This document shows positions 10,023 to 21,077 of a stretch of DNA of 64,000 nt, piece after piece; position 1 is the stretch's first letter; each line of letters opens with the position of its first letter. Location: the NCBI GenBank assembly GCA_014529385.2, contig CM043967.1, forward strand, positions 131,561,182 to 131,625,181, written 5' to 3'. The notes under the pieces were generated by a model. That model ran no database searches, had not been told where the DNA came from, and saw nothing but the letters and a program-made list of their open reading frames with translations. Source of the stretch: Adiantum capillus-veneris (taxonomy: Eukaryota; Streptophyta; Polypodiopsida; Polypodiales; Pteridaceae). A program made the position numbers and the translations under genes.

Positions 10023-11651
10023 TTATGCTACGTAATAATTTATTGCTTCTTCTCTGTCCAACTGCAGTCTTTCCAAGTTGATGATGTGATCTCTCAAATG
10101 CATGTTGGGCTGTTGAAGCTGGCTTGCCATTACTCTGAGACTTTGTAGTTGGACTTCAATGGGCAAGATTGCTTCCTTACCAAATACTAGATGATACGGT
10201 GTGAATCCCAAGGATGTACGAAATGAAGTTCTGTAGGCCCATAAAGCTGGTAGTAGATACTTATCCCAGTCTCCGGGATGATTGTTTACCTGCTTGGTAA
10301 TAATTTTAGAAACCATTCCATTTACCTTTTCAACTAGGCCATGACATTGAGGGTAATATGGTGAAGAGTGCCTCCTTGTAATGCCCAGTTTCTGCATTAA
10401 TTCTCCTACCAAGTCTGCTCTGAAACCTGGCCCTCTATCAGAGATGATCTCTAAAGGTATACCAAACCTACAGCATATGTGCTCGTAGATAAATTTAGCT
10501 ACCTCTACCGCTGTGATTCTAGTGGTGGCTGTAGCCTCTGCCCATCTAGTCATGTAGTCGACCCCCATGATAATGTAGAATTTTCCTGAGTTGGCCCTAG
10601 GTAATGGCCCAATGGCATCGATACCCCATTTTTCAAATGGGCCATATGAGAGAATAGGTGTCTGTGGTTCAGGCATAAGTGACCTAGTGCCGGCCTTTTG
10701 GCACAACTTACACGTTTTGGACCAATGGTGTACATCATGGTTGAGGCTAGGCCATATGAAGCCTGCTTGCAATATTTTCCTACTTGTTATGTCTAGGGCA
10801 AAGTGACCACCAAAAATCCCGTCGTGACAGCTAGCAATTACTCCCGTGATTTCGTGAGAGAGAGGGACCTTCCTGAGTATTTGGTCCTTACCCTTACAAT
10901 ACAAACCATCATTGATGAGTTGATACCTTGTGGCCTTCCGCGTCAGCCATTTCTTTTGTCCCTTTGTTAAATCTGATGGGCATTCCCCTGTTTCCAAAAA
11001 ATGCATGATGTCAGGCAAGGCATCACTTCCTTGAAATAGAGGGAGCTTTAGTTTTATTGCTCCAACCACCACTTCCTGTAGTCTTTCACTTGCTAGGGCA
11101 TTTGCTTCTTGGTTTTGAGCCCTTGGGATATGGTGTATTTGAACTTCTTCAAACTTACCCAACAAGGTTTTTACACCACTTAAGTGAGTCCTTAAACTAG
11201 GATTCTTGCATGTCCATGCTCCATTTACTTGCCTTACCAGAAGTAGAGCATCCCCAAATACATTAAGGCGTTGTACACCTTGCGAGACGCACCATTGTAG
11301 ACCCTTGGTTAGTGCTGCATACTCAGCTTCATTGTTAGAATGTGAATCTAACAATTGGCCCAACGAAAATACCTTTGTCCCTTTGTCATCAAAGACCACC
11401 ATTCTTGCAGCTGCTTTGTCGGACGCTCGCTTGTAGGCTCCATCAAAGTAGAGAGAGTATGCTCCTTCTACCATCGGTGGTACTGGAGGTAATCGGACTT
11501 CTCCTTCCTTAGATTGCTTCTCCTTCCCTTCAAAGACTTGGTAGGTCATGAGTCCCCCCAAACTTGCCCTTGTCGTGCTTTCTACCTGTACCTTGTAGTC
11601 AAACTCTTGCAGACGAACTAGCCATTTAGTAATTCTAGCAGACACATCCAT
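10023..11651 (-). pseudogene. Tat pol: second (archaeal-type) RNase H and integrase
   Basis: A 542-residue open frame that continues the pol frame after a TAA (HMDV follows). Residues about 65-200 form a second RNase H: LYFDGAYKR (first Asp), NNEAEYAAL (Glu), VFGDALLLVRQVNG (Asp) and HIPRAQNQEANALA. From about residue 265 comes integrase: an HHCC zinc finger (HDGIFGGHF, CKLCQKAG), then the catalytic core with WGIDAIGPLP, ISDRGPGF and GLVEKVNG as the D, D and E positions. The first RNase H lies upstream (11653-12080), so the element has two. This piece looks intact and inactivation comes from stops on either side. Confidence 0.92.
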
Positions 11652-11652
11652 G

Positions 11653-12080
11653 TGTTATACAACATAGGGAAATATTTCATCCGTGGTTAGAATCACAAAT
11701 TGCTTAGGCAGCAAATATGACCTAAACTTTGTAGTTGCAAATCTAAGAGCTAGGACTAAGTGTTCCACATGGGTGAAACCTTTCTCTCATGCTGTCATCA
11801 TTCAACTAGAGAAGTAGATTGGCCTCATGAAAGATGTCGTCGTATCCTTTTGGAGTAGCACAGCCCCCAATGAGTCATCACCAACACTTGAGGTGACATA
11901 GAATTTTTCATCCCACTTAGGTGGTGAGATAGTTGGCAGAGTGGCTAAGACCTCCTTTACCTTGTTGTAGTGATGTTCGCTTTCCTCGTCCCAAGTGAAA
12001 GTTGATCTTTGAGTGAGTTGTTGCAGTGGTAGAACAAGTTGTGATAGTAGATGTATGAATCTACTTAAGTACCTCACCTT
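11653..12080 (-). pseudogene. Tat pol: classical gypsy RNase H, stops in frame
   Basis: The pol frame continues after TAG at 12081 (LVSFL stop KVRYLSRFIH). It has the gypsy connection segment FTWDEESEHHYNKVKEVLA and then LGAVLLQKDT...RPIYFSS, the first RNase H block. TGA codons near 11802 and 11787 and a TAA near 11652 interrupt the rest (HVEHLVLALRFATTKFRSYL). Several fit single C-to-T changes of CAA or CGA codons. RNase H would remove the RNA strand of the cDNA hybrid. Confidence 0.8.
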
Positions 12081-14309
12081 CTATAGAAAAGAGACCAGTT
12101 GACGTGCGGTCGTTGGTGAAGGTAGGGCTATGAGTGCGGACACCTTACTTGGGTCGGCGTTGATACCTTTTGCTGAAATTTCATGGCCTAGTAGAATGAC
12201 TTTACTCTCCCCAATGTGGCATTTATCCACATTTAATTGCCCGCCTAGGCTCTGCAACCTGGCCAAACCTTCAGTTACCTTTTCTAAATGTGAAATACGG
12301 GAGCTATATATACAAAAATCATCAATGAACACTCTTATGGATGTTACAAAGAACGGTTGAAAAACATATGTGACATATCTTTGGAATGTGGCAGGTGCAT
12401 TTGTGAGACCAAATGGCATAACCCTGTATGCAAAACAACCCCATGGTGTGATAAAAGTGGTTTTTAGCTGATCTTCCAAGGCTATGCGTATTTGAAAGTA
12501 TCCAGAATAACCATCACAGACGGTATAGCATTCAAAACCCGCTACTTCATTCAGAATTTCATCCAAGAAAGGGAGAGGAAAGTGGTCTCTCTTTGTAGCT
12601 GCATTTAGTGGTTTGTAGTCAACACAGACCCTCCACTTACCATTCTTTTTAGGTGTCACCACTACGGGTGACACCCATTCTGAGTTTTCTAAAGGATAGA
12701 TGAATCCCGCCTCCAGCAATTTCCTTACCTCGGCCAAGAGTGCCTTTTCTTGTATGACCCCCAGTCGTCGTAGCTTTTGCACAACTGGTTTTACCCCTTC
12801 CTTCAACTTAATATGATGTTCCACCATTGTAATGCCTGTGATTCTTTCATAGTTGTCAATGAACAGGTTAGGAAATCCCATCAACATTTGCAAAAAACTG
12901 TCTTTCTCCTCAAGTGTTAATTCCGTAGACAACATACCCTTCAACCTACTTCCTCCTAGGCCAGGTGATTTGCTCTCCTCTTCATTGGGTTGCCCTTTTG
13001 GTGATGGATCACCAGTTGTGCTTACCCTTTGTGGATCCTTCATAATGATATCCATCACATCAATGGAACTGTCACTTTCGTCGGTGGATGTGGTCTCCTC
13101 CTCAGAACTGGAAGATTCGCTAGTGGTTTCATCTGCCAATGTTTCCAGATTCATTTGCTTCTGCTTGCCAATCCTCATGTCGTAGTAGATTGTCTTCCCT
13201 TTCTTACCGGTCATGCGTAGAAGGCCAGTACCCCAGTCCTGTTTTTCCTTCATGGCCATCAACCATGGCCTTCCCAAAATTAGTGGATAGCCCTCCCCCT
13301 TAGTAGGCATTACAAAAACATCTACCTCTACCTCAGTGTTGAAAGCTTTGATTTTCACGGCACTTACCACACCCACACACTTTACTTTTGCGTTGTTTGC
13401 CATCTTTGCCTTGCATGGAGAAGGCCTGTCAACCTCGAGCCCTAATCGAAGCATCATAGCTTCGATCATTACACAGATTTGTGCACCTCCATCAATGTAG
13501 GTGTTTCCAACCCTCTTTCCTTTTATGTTTACGTCGACAATTGGAAGGATGTCATCCATGTTGCATCCGGAAATTGCTCCGGCTACCTTTGTTTTGGAGC
13601 GTCTTGTACTTACCATTTTAGACCATTGTCGCCTTACTTTAGGTACAAGATGTAGCAACTGCGGCCATGTAATCTTCGGTCCTTGCTCTGCCACATCCAA
13701 TGTTAGATCATAGGGCTTAGAACTTTCCCCTAGCTCGAAGTCGGTGATGCCCAATTTCCGTCGTGGCTTGGATGGCCTCTTGCTAGTTTCTCCTCTCATG
13801 CTTCTCTCATCATCTGATTGTGTAGCTTTCTCCCTCCTAGCTCTTTTCACAGTCATGGCTTCAAGTGGTTCTAAAAAGGTTACCTTCTCCTTACCCTTGT
13901 CCCTCTCCTTTGCTCTGGGTGGATCCACTACTACGGCTTTTCCTTTCTCTTCTAGCCTTATGATGTTTACAGGGCGATCAGGTGGTGGGGCTGGTGGAAG
14001 AGGTGGAATGGATGCTTGTAGTGGTGTCTGGGGTGGACGTAGAATTTGTGTTGGTGGGGTTGGTGCTCGGGGTGGGGGTGTTCTTTCTCTAGGGGGTGAC
14101 AATTGGTTCCTCCTACCTCCTCTATTATAGTTTTGTCGTGGTTTGGGACAGTAGTACATATCGTGACCGTCTTCTCCGCAGTTGTAGCAATGATACTCCC
14201 TGTTTTGTCGTCGTGCTCTTCCAGGGTCTTGATCTCTTTCTTGACTCCTCCCTTGCTGTATTAAGTGGACAGACAAATTCTGTAGTTGGTCAGTAATATG
14301 GGCCAACAT
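12081..14309 (-). CDS. Tat zinc knuckle, protease and reverse transcriptase (742-residue frame)
   Basis: A long open frame in the retroelement. Near residue 40 is a CX2CX4HX4C knuckle (CYNCGEDGHDMYYC), then a proline-rich linker and a basic region. The protease motif is YIDGGAQICVMIE, with DGG in place of the common DSG/DTG, followed by LILGRPWLMAMKEKQDWG. After an acidic serine-rich stretch comes RT with HIKLKEGVKPVVQKLRRLG, WRVCVDYKPLN, TPWGCFAYRVMPFGLTNAP and the catalytic IRVFIDDFCIYS. It stops at 12081, before RNase H. It starts one frame away from gag (14320-14955), so expression would need a frameshift or a separate start. It makes DNA from element RNA. Confidence 0.9.
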   Translation of the reverse strand: MLAHITDQLQNLSVHLIQQGRSQERDQDPGRARRQNREYHCYNCGEDGHDMYYCPKPRQNYNRGGRRNQLSPPRERTPPPRAPTPPTQILRPPQTPLQASIPPLPPAPPPDRPVNIIRLEEKGKAVVVDPPRAKERDKGKEKVTFLEPLEAMTVKRARREKATQSDDERSMRGETSKRPSKPRRKLGITDFELGESSKPYDLTLDVAEQGPKITWPQLLHLVPKVRRQWSKMVSTRRSKTKVAGAISGCNMDDILPIVDVNIKGKRVGNTYIDGGAQICVMIEAMMLRLGLEVDRPSPCKAKMANNAKVKCVGVVSAVKIKAFNTEVEVDVFVMPTKGEGYPLILGRPWLMAMKEKQDWGTGLLRMTGKKGKTIYYDMRIGKQKQMNLETLADETTSESSSSEEETTSTDESDSSIDVMDIIMKDPQRVSTTGDPSPKGQPNEEESKSPGLGGSRLKGMLSTELTLEEKDSFLQMLMGFPNLFIDNYERITGITMVEHHIKLKEGVKPVVQKLRRLGVIQEKALLAEVRKLLEAGFIYPLENSEWVSPVVVTPKKNGKWRVCVDYKPLNAATKRDHFPLPFLDEILNEVAGFECYTVCDGYSGYFQIRIALEDQLKTTFITPWGCFAYRVMPFGLTNAPATFQRYVTYVFQPFFVTSIRVFIDDFCIYSSRISHLEKVTEGLARLQSLGGQLNVDKCHIGESKVILLGHEISAKGINADPSKVSALIALPSPTTARQLVSFL

Positions 14310-14319
14310 ATCTTGTTGG

Positions 14320-14925
14320 TCATCTCTTACCCCAAGAGCCGGTGGTGGTGGTTGTCGTAGTTTCTGGTCGACGTGATGTTGCTGTTTCTGTTGACTCGGT
14401 TTCTTTGGCTTTCATTCGCAGCTTCTTGTCCTCAAGGTGAGCAATCTCAATGGCTAACTCGTACGTAGCCGGGAATCTACCTTTCACCTTCTCCTTGAGA
14501 AGCGGCCATAAGCCATGTGTGAACCGATCTTTTTTTAGGAAATCAGGTGCGAATTCCCCCCTTGCCAGTGACTCAACCCACCGTTCCCACAAATCCACAA
14601 ATTTGGACTCATAGGTGGCATATTCTAGAAGACCCTCCTGCTTCAAGTCTCTCAACTTGTCCCACAACTTTTCTGAAGTGGTACCTCCCCCAAAGAGCCT
14701 CCTAAAAGCGGTTTTTAAGGGTTCCCAGTCATCGTTGGTTGCTTGTGGAAGTGCATTGTACCATGATCTAGCTTCTAGCTTCATGAGATGCTTAAAGATT
14801 CTAAGCCGGGATTCATCCGTATCTTTGTTGCTCACTACACATGCTACTTCAAAGTCATCTAGGAAGTCTGTTACCAAATCCTCCCCCTTCTTTCCTTTAA
14901 ATGTTGGAAATGCTACACTTGCCAT
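14320..14925 (-). CDS. Tat gag, capsid part
   Basis: The preferred start is the ATG at 14925 (MASVAFPTFKGKKGEDLV). An upstream in-frame ATG at 14955 adds ten residues. The protein has the retrotrans_gag pattern: FLDDFEVACVV, KLEARSWYNALP, then WEPLKTAFRRLFGG and LLEYATYESKFVDLWERWV. It ends TTTGSWGKR and TGA, and the zinc knuckle follows in another frame. About 200 residues is the size of a capsid without nucleocapsid. Gag assembles the particle that holds RNA and enzymes. Confidence 0.85.
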   Translation of the reverse strand: MASVAFPTFKGKKGEDLVTDFLDDFEVACVVSNKDTDESRLRIFKHLMKLEARSWYNALPQATNDDWEPLKTAFRRLFGGGTTSEKLWDKLRDLKQEGLLEYATYESKFVDLWERWVESLARGEFAPDFLKKDRFTHGLWPLLKEKVKGRFPATYELAIEIAHLEDKKLRMKAKETESTETATSRRPETTTTTTTGSWGKR

Positions 14926-15008
14926 GATTACTGAGAGAGAGCTAGAAAGACACACTGCTTAACTTGCAAAAGTTTTTTTCTTCTTTACAAGGAGGTGTGT
15001 ATACCCTC

Positions 15009-15227
15009 TTATACTAGGACATGGATTAAAACTTCAAACGGTACATTGCCTTGTACCAAAGGTAGGACAAATGGTTGATCTGATGCCAGAACCTCAAAAA
15101 ATCGCTCCCCACCCAGCATGGTGTCAATGACGTGCTGGTAGTGAGCCTTCAAATCCAGTATTACCTTGATTGAGCGTACACGTGTTGGTATGTGTGATCT
15201 GTCTTGAGGTAGGTTGTACTGATTCAT
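15009..15227 (-). CDS. small leader ORF of the Tat element (72 residues), unrecognised
   Basis: A minus ORF between the 5' LTR and gag. It begins MNQYNLPQDRSHIPTRVRSI and includes VILDLKAHYQHVIDTMLGG, then hydrophobic FEVLASDQPFVLPLVQG. I recognise no domain. It lies where Tat/Athila-group elements sometimes carry extra genes. It may be one exon or fragment of a longer leader protein together with the 15245-15469 frame. Real coding is uncertain. Confidence 0.35.
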   Translation of the reverse strand: MNQYNLPQDRSHIPTRVRSIKVILDLKAHYQHVIDTMLGGERFFEVLASDQPFVLPLVQGNVPFEVLIHVLV

Positions 15228-15244
15228 GTGAAGCTTAGAGGTGC

Positions 15245-15469
15245 TTAGTCACTGTCCAAGCTTGTGGGAGAGGGTGGTGTTCTTTCCTGAAACAAACTCA
15301 GTAGATCCCTAGTTTCTCTAGTGAGAGTGTGAGCCAATGATTCCGTTATCTGTGCTGCAGCATCAGGTGCGACTTGAAAACTGACTGTGATAATTACCTC
15401 GGTGACTTGAGTTACCCGATTCTCAAAGTAGAATAGTGTTGATTCTCTATTGTGTAGAGCTCCTTCCAT
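15245..15469 (-). CDS. small leader ORF of the Tat element (74 residues), unrecognised
   Basis: A minus ORF beginning MEGALHNRESTLFYFENRVT with a following VTEVIITVSFQVAPDAAAQ segment and an acidic end. It directly precedes the 15009-15227 ORF with an 18-bp gap. No domain is recognised. Composition is protein-like rather than repetitive, and it sits in the long (about 830 bp) leader between primer site and gag. Confidence 0.35.
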   Translation of the reverse strand: MEGALHNRESTLFYFENRVTQVTEVIITVSFQVAPDAAAQITESLAHTLTRETRDLLSLFQERTPPSPTSLDSD

Positions 15470-15584
15470 TTTGTTGTTGTGGGTTGGTTGTAGGTTGCGG
15501 ACATGGTTTCGACCTTCTCCTTCTTCTTCTTGGCACTTGGCCTATGTATATCCACTGGGTTTGGCGTGTTGGTTGACTCTCCCA

Positions 15585-15710
15585 CTACAAATCGATTACC
15601 GTTACGCTTGGAACTCGAGCTTCAATGGAGATGCGGAGTTCGTCTAGTTGTGCTTGGAGCTCTTCTTCTTTTGTCATCCAATTAGCAAATCTTGCTAGCC
15701 ATTCATCCAT
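15585..15710 (-). CDS. very short leader ORF (41 residues) of the Tat element
   Basis: This is the first ATG after the primer-binding site, about 55 bp downstream of it. The peptide starts MDEWLARFANWMTKEEELQA and is amphipathic and helix-prone (EEELQAQLDELRISIEARV), resembling a short coiled coil. It could be the start of a longer ancestral leader protein cut by the TAG at 15585, or a translated upstream ORF. Function unknown. Confidence 0.35.
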   Translation of the reverse strand: MDEWLARFANWMTKEEELQAQLDELRISIEARVPSVTVIDL

Positions 15711-15765
15711 TCACAATAGTTTAGGGGTTTCAGTCTTGTAAACTGAAGGGTTTCATGAAAAGATT

Positions 15766-15782
15766 CCTCAGTGGGGGCACCA
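15766..15782 (-). other. primer-binding site of element 2
   Basis: The minus strand reads TGGTGCCCCCACTGAGG, two bases after the end of the 5' LTR. It has the length and the TGG start expected of a tRNA 3'-end complement. The tRNA species was not assigned. Confidence 0.8.
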
Positions 15783-15995
15783 AATGACGGGAGCAAAGCA
15801 AACCCCGAACCCCCGACGGCCTCTAAAACACCGGGGACCGAATGGCGCGCCTCGAGCCTGTCATGGTAAAGCAAACAGGGGGCACCACCTAGCTTCAGCG
15901 GCTAGGACGCAAACATCACACCACCATAACAAAGTTTTCATCCAAGAGAGATGTATGCTTGGGAGTAATGATGAAAAGGAAAGGGAATGAGATCA

Positions 15996-15998
<3 letters not shown>

Positions 15999-16053
<55 letters not shown>
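15999..16053. repeat. (GA)n microsatellite inside the 5' LTR
   Basis: About 27 GA units. It is the partner of the longer tract at 8263-8352 in the other LTR. Confidence 0.95.
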
Positions 16054-16056
<3 letters not shown>

Positions 16057-16538
16057 GGGAGGGGGTGTAGCGGCTTAGTACTTAGGCACCACAAAAGGAT
16101 GGCGAATCCGCACACCCTTCACACATACACAAGCTCACTCCAAACACAAGACTAGGTGGCGATTCCGCACACCTCACATGGGCAAGACATTGCAAGAAAA
16201 CATACTCACAAAACCTCAAGCTTTATTTAGAGAATAAGGCAATGAAATGGGGAGCATAGGGTAGGGGAATGAGAAGGGAGAGCGTGGTAGAGCACATGGC
16301 GGATAGGTGGGAGTTGATGGCGAAGAATCGCACGAGGGTTATGGCCATCATCCTTCATTTAGTTTCCCTTCATCCTCCATAGCCAAGGGTGTAGAGGTCA
16401 TGTTCAAGACAAGCATGGTGATTGCGGTGATGGTGATGGTGATGGTGTGGGTGTGTGTGTGTGTGTGCACTAGGCACACAGAGTGCATAGTGTGTTCTTT
16501 TGGTGATGTGGTGTGTGTTTAGTGTGATGGTGACCCCT

Positions 16539-16548
16539 CTTTATATAG
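16539..16548 (-). promoter_or_regulatory. TATA box of the 5' LTR of element 2
   Basis: The minus strand reads CTATATAAAG, conserved in three copies of this LTR in the window. Transcription would start near 16505-16515 and proceed to lower coordinates through the leader ORFs and gag. Confidence 0.65.
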
Positions 16549-17361
16549 GGGAGGAGGGGGGAGAAATTCTAGAATTTAGAAATGAAGAAATCATTATCTA
16601 CATAGGCCATGTGACTATGGGCCCCACTTGTTTGGTTGTGTGTATATGTGCCAGAACAGCAGTCTCATGAGAGAGAGTATAAGAGAGAGAGATGGGTTGA
16701 TGAAAAAAAGTGAGAGGTGACATGGAGAATAAAGTAATTACAGGAGGGGAGAGAGGGGAGTGTGTTCAGAGGTGAATCTGTGTGCAGATGTGTGTGGACA
16801 CAAGAAAAATCAGGTAACCACCGGGTGGGGATGGGTCTGTGGGCACCTTTTTCAGTGAAACTAAGTGTGTGTGAGTGTGGGGGAGGTTATTTAGCTATAA
16901 GACAAGAGACATGGCGCCCTTTAGAGAGAGAGGGGGGTATTTGGGTCATAGGATATGATAGGAGAGAGAAAGAGGGGGTGGGGTATACTATTTTGGAAGA
17001 TAGGGTAAGTTGCATGTGAGTTAGGGTGCATTATTGGTGAGAGGTGGGGTAGCTTGAGGGGAGAGAGAAAGGAGAAAGGACAAGGGGAAGAGAGAGGGGA
17101 GTTGACCTTTTGAGTGGAGGAGAGGAAAAGGGATACCCGACGGGGCAACAGTGAAGAAAAAAGGAGGCAAGGTGGGGATGGGCTACCCCGCAGGCATGAG
17201 GTGGCCTATTTTACCTTTCTTATATATTTACATAATCATACTTTATTTTTTCTTACTTTTTCAAATGCCTTTTATCACTCCCTCCCTAAGAGGGGGTTTT
17301 CATGGGGTGGGGAACGAGAGAAGAGGGGTATGGGAGCTTGGCTTGTGAAAAGCCCCCATCA

Positions 17362-18027
17362 CTATGAAAGAGGCATGAAGGCCTAATTAAACACTAGTTC
17401 CCTAATCTTGGAACTTAAAGAATAGCATAAAATATCCAATGCTTCCCAAACTTAGTAATAAACATTGATTCATATGCCTCCAATGCATTCAAATCTCATC
17501 TCCAAACTTGGAGAGCTACATATGAATACCAAAAGAGAGTTTAATACTTTTGATTAGACCCCTGGGAATCAATCCGTACATGTGCTAGCTTTCACGAGGT
17601 TAATTTCCAAGCTCCAAGAATCCCAAGCACTAGCGCTCAGCAGTTGGGATTGTATTCTAGATCGATCCTCCTCTCGTTGATAGACCTGCCAGGCAAGCAA
17701 GTGTATGAGAGAGATAGTGAAAGGCACCAATAAGATTCCGCTCTCTTCTTGCATGGCACTAATAAGCGCTAGTGCCCTAATTTCTGTTGCAAAGGGATTT
17801 TCACCTAATTTCTTGCAAACCGAGCAAGCTCCTGCGTATCTACCTTGCGAGCTTCTTGTGATTTCCAATTTGCGAGCTCCTGCAGTTTGTTCCTGTATGC
17901 GCGACGACTTTTAATTCAAGCTTGTGAGCGCTCATGTAGAACCTTTACTTCCTCATGTGAGCCTTGATTTAATGAGTTGGACGACTTAATTAAAAAAAAA
18001 GAAAATTAATATCAAGCTAATATAAAA
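17362..18027. other. unassigned flank of the Tat element
   Basis: About 660 bp with no gene. It starts with the CTAT target duplication. The octamer AGCGCTAG or its complement occurs near 17626 and 17764, and a related GAGCGCTC near 17925, all sharing the core of the hairpin locus that follows. A short stem, GGCACTA...TAGTGCC, lies around 17753-17774. Confidence 0.5.
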
Positions 18028-19751
<1,724 letters not shown>

Positions 19752-20757
19752 ATGGCTTCATCCTCGTCTTCCAAGGTGAGTTTGTTTTTTATAACGTTAG
19801 TGATGTCCCAATGTTGCTTGATTTCCCAACAAGATATTTGATGGTGAATCGTGTGGCATATGGGGGTTGTGGTGATAGTAAGATGTTTGCCATCATTTCA
19901 ACCGGATGGTGACATTCAAATAGAGATGAAAGATGGTGTGCAAGTAGGTCAACAATTCAATTTGTGTTAGATTCAACCTTGTCTTCAAAGTATGTGTTGG
20001 TCACGCAAGACAACATTATAATGTCCTCAACACCGAAAGTAGCAATAGTGGAGTTGTCTGATAGCTCAATTGAAGAACAAGGAGAAATTTCTAGCAAAAT
20101 TTCATCCGGTAAGACTAAAGATTCCTTTTTTTCTTGTAACGAAGGAGCGACAGTCACATCAAGAGATGAAGATACCAAAAACAAAGAAAAAAGGGTAGCT
20201 TATAATCAAGCAGAAAAAACACAGAGTACGTTAGAGTATATTGCATTAAATAGTCACAGGTACCCTAAGTTAAACCGAATGATCTCCAGATGTTCAATTA
20301 AGAAGCATGTTGATACAGTTCCTCAAATATACAATGGGGACTACGTTTATAAGCTAGACGCTATGCTGGATGGCGTTCCCAAATTGTTGGGGATGGAACA
20401 AAATTTTGATGGCCATTGTTGGGTTAAGCCAGTCCTTTCTAGAATGAGGTATCCAGATTTGATCAACAAAGGTAAATGTGGTGGTCACCTCATTTGTAAG
20501 AATAGCACATGCTCGATAAATGCAATGAACGGGTTGCCAAACGAGACTTCTTGGACGATGACATTGCTAACATCAATTGCTTTAGTAGGGATGTTTAGCT
20601 CAGAAAATGGAACTCTGCATTGCTTTCATTGTGGTAGTTGTCCAATTCTTCTTTGGGAGTGTCCAAGTACTATCTATTACTTGCTAGTTGATTACAATTG
20701 GACCCGTTTGTTTATCCACCTTGGAAGGCATAATCATCTTGTGGTAAAGGGAGTTCT
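19752..20757 (+). pseudogene. SWIM-type (MULE-like) transposase relic, N-terminal part
   Basis: The probable start is the ATG at 19752 (MASSSSSK), after which at least two frame changes occur. The long frame from 19964 to the copia insertion carries an acidic serine-rich region, then a cysteine/histidine-rich segment (KCGGHLICKNSTCS, CFHCGSC, LGRHNHLVVKG). This resembles the FLYWCH/WRKY-GCM type zinc fingers that precede plant transposase cores. The frame is cut at 20757 by the copia element and resumes in the same frame at 24569, after the GTTCT duplication. The family assignment rests on this plus the downstream core and SWIM finger. Confidence 0.6.
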
Positions 20758-20984
20758 TGTTGGAATTAGGGCTGTAGGAAAACACACAAAGCTTGGGGAA
20801 GATGAAGGAAGCTCAATGTACACAACAGAGAGTGTATTACTTAATGTACAATGGAAAGATAGATATCCCTAGATTGATGGGCGTATATACAATGCACGAG
20901 GGAAAAAACCTCCTAGTGAGGGAAAAATTACCTCGGCGGTCCTAGTGTGTTCACACACATCACTAGCACATGTATATGGTAACA
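20758..20984 (-). repeat. 3' LTR of copia element 3
   Basis: 227 bp, TGTTAC...CCAACA on the minus strand, next to a purine-rich tract (CCATGGGGGATT, 20985-20996) that would prime plus-strand synthesis. It supplied the last 38 residues of the long open frame that starts at 19964, which are therefore not host coding. Confidence 0.9.
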
Positions 20985-21077
20985 AATCCCCCATGGAGTG
21001 ATGCGGTGAATGAGAGATGGCAAATGAGTAAAGGAAAGTGCCATGCCCTGAGGACATGATCAATCCACAAAGGGGAG

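Larger units (their letters stand above)
8052..17361 (-). mobile_element. Tat-like Ty3/gypsy LTR retrotransposon, structurally complete (element 2)
   Basis: A 9.3-kb element on the minus strand. The LTRs are 8052-9653 (3') and 15785-17361 (5') and both run TGATGG...CCGTCA on the minus strand. A 4-bp duplication, CTAT, lies at 8048-8051 and 17362-17365. The primer site (15766-15782) and polypurine tract (9658-9668) are in place. Coding order is leader ORFs, gag, CCHC-protease-RT, RNase H, a second RNase H, integrase. The extra RNase H upstream of integrase is the mark of the Tat lineage. Outside microsatellites I count roughly 33 differences over about 1.48 kb of LTR, so insertion is fairly recent. 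Even so, pol carries several in-frame stops. Confidence 0.95.
15785..17361 (-). repeat. 5' LTR of element 2
   Basis: A 1,577-bp LTR beginning at the minus-strand TGATGGGGGC (17361 downward) and ending CCCGTCA at 15785. The TATA box is at 16539-16548 and the (GA)n tract at 15999-16053. The outer edge touches the CTAT duplication at 17362-17365. Confidence 0.95.

Noticed and set aside
13744-14130. A 128-codon frame antisense to Tat pol
   Set aside because: It is a mirror of the proline-rich linker on the coding strand.
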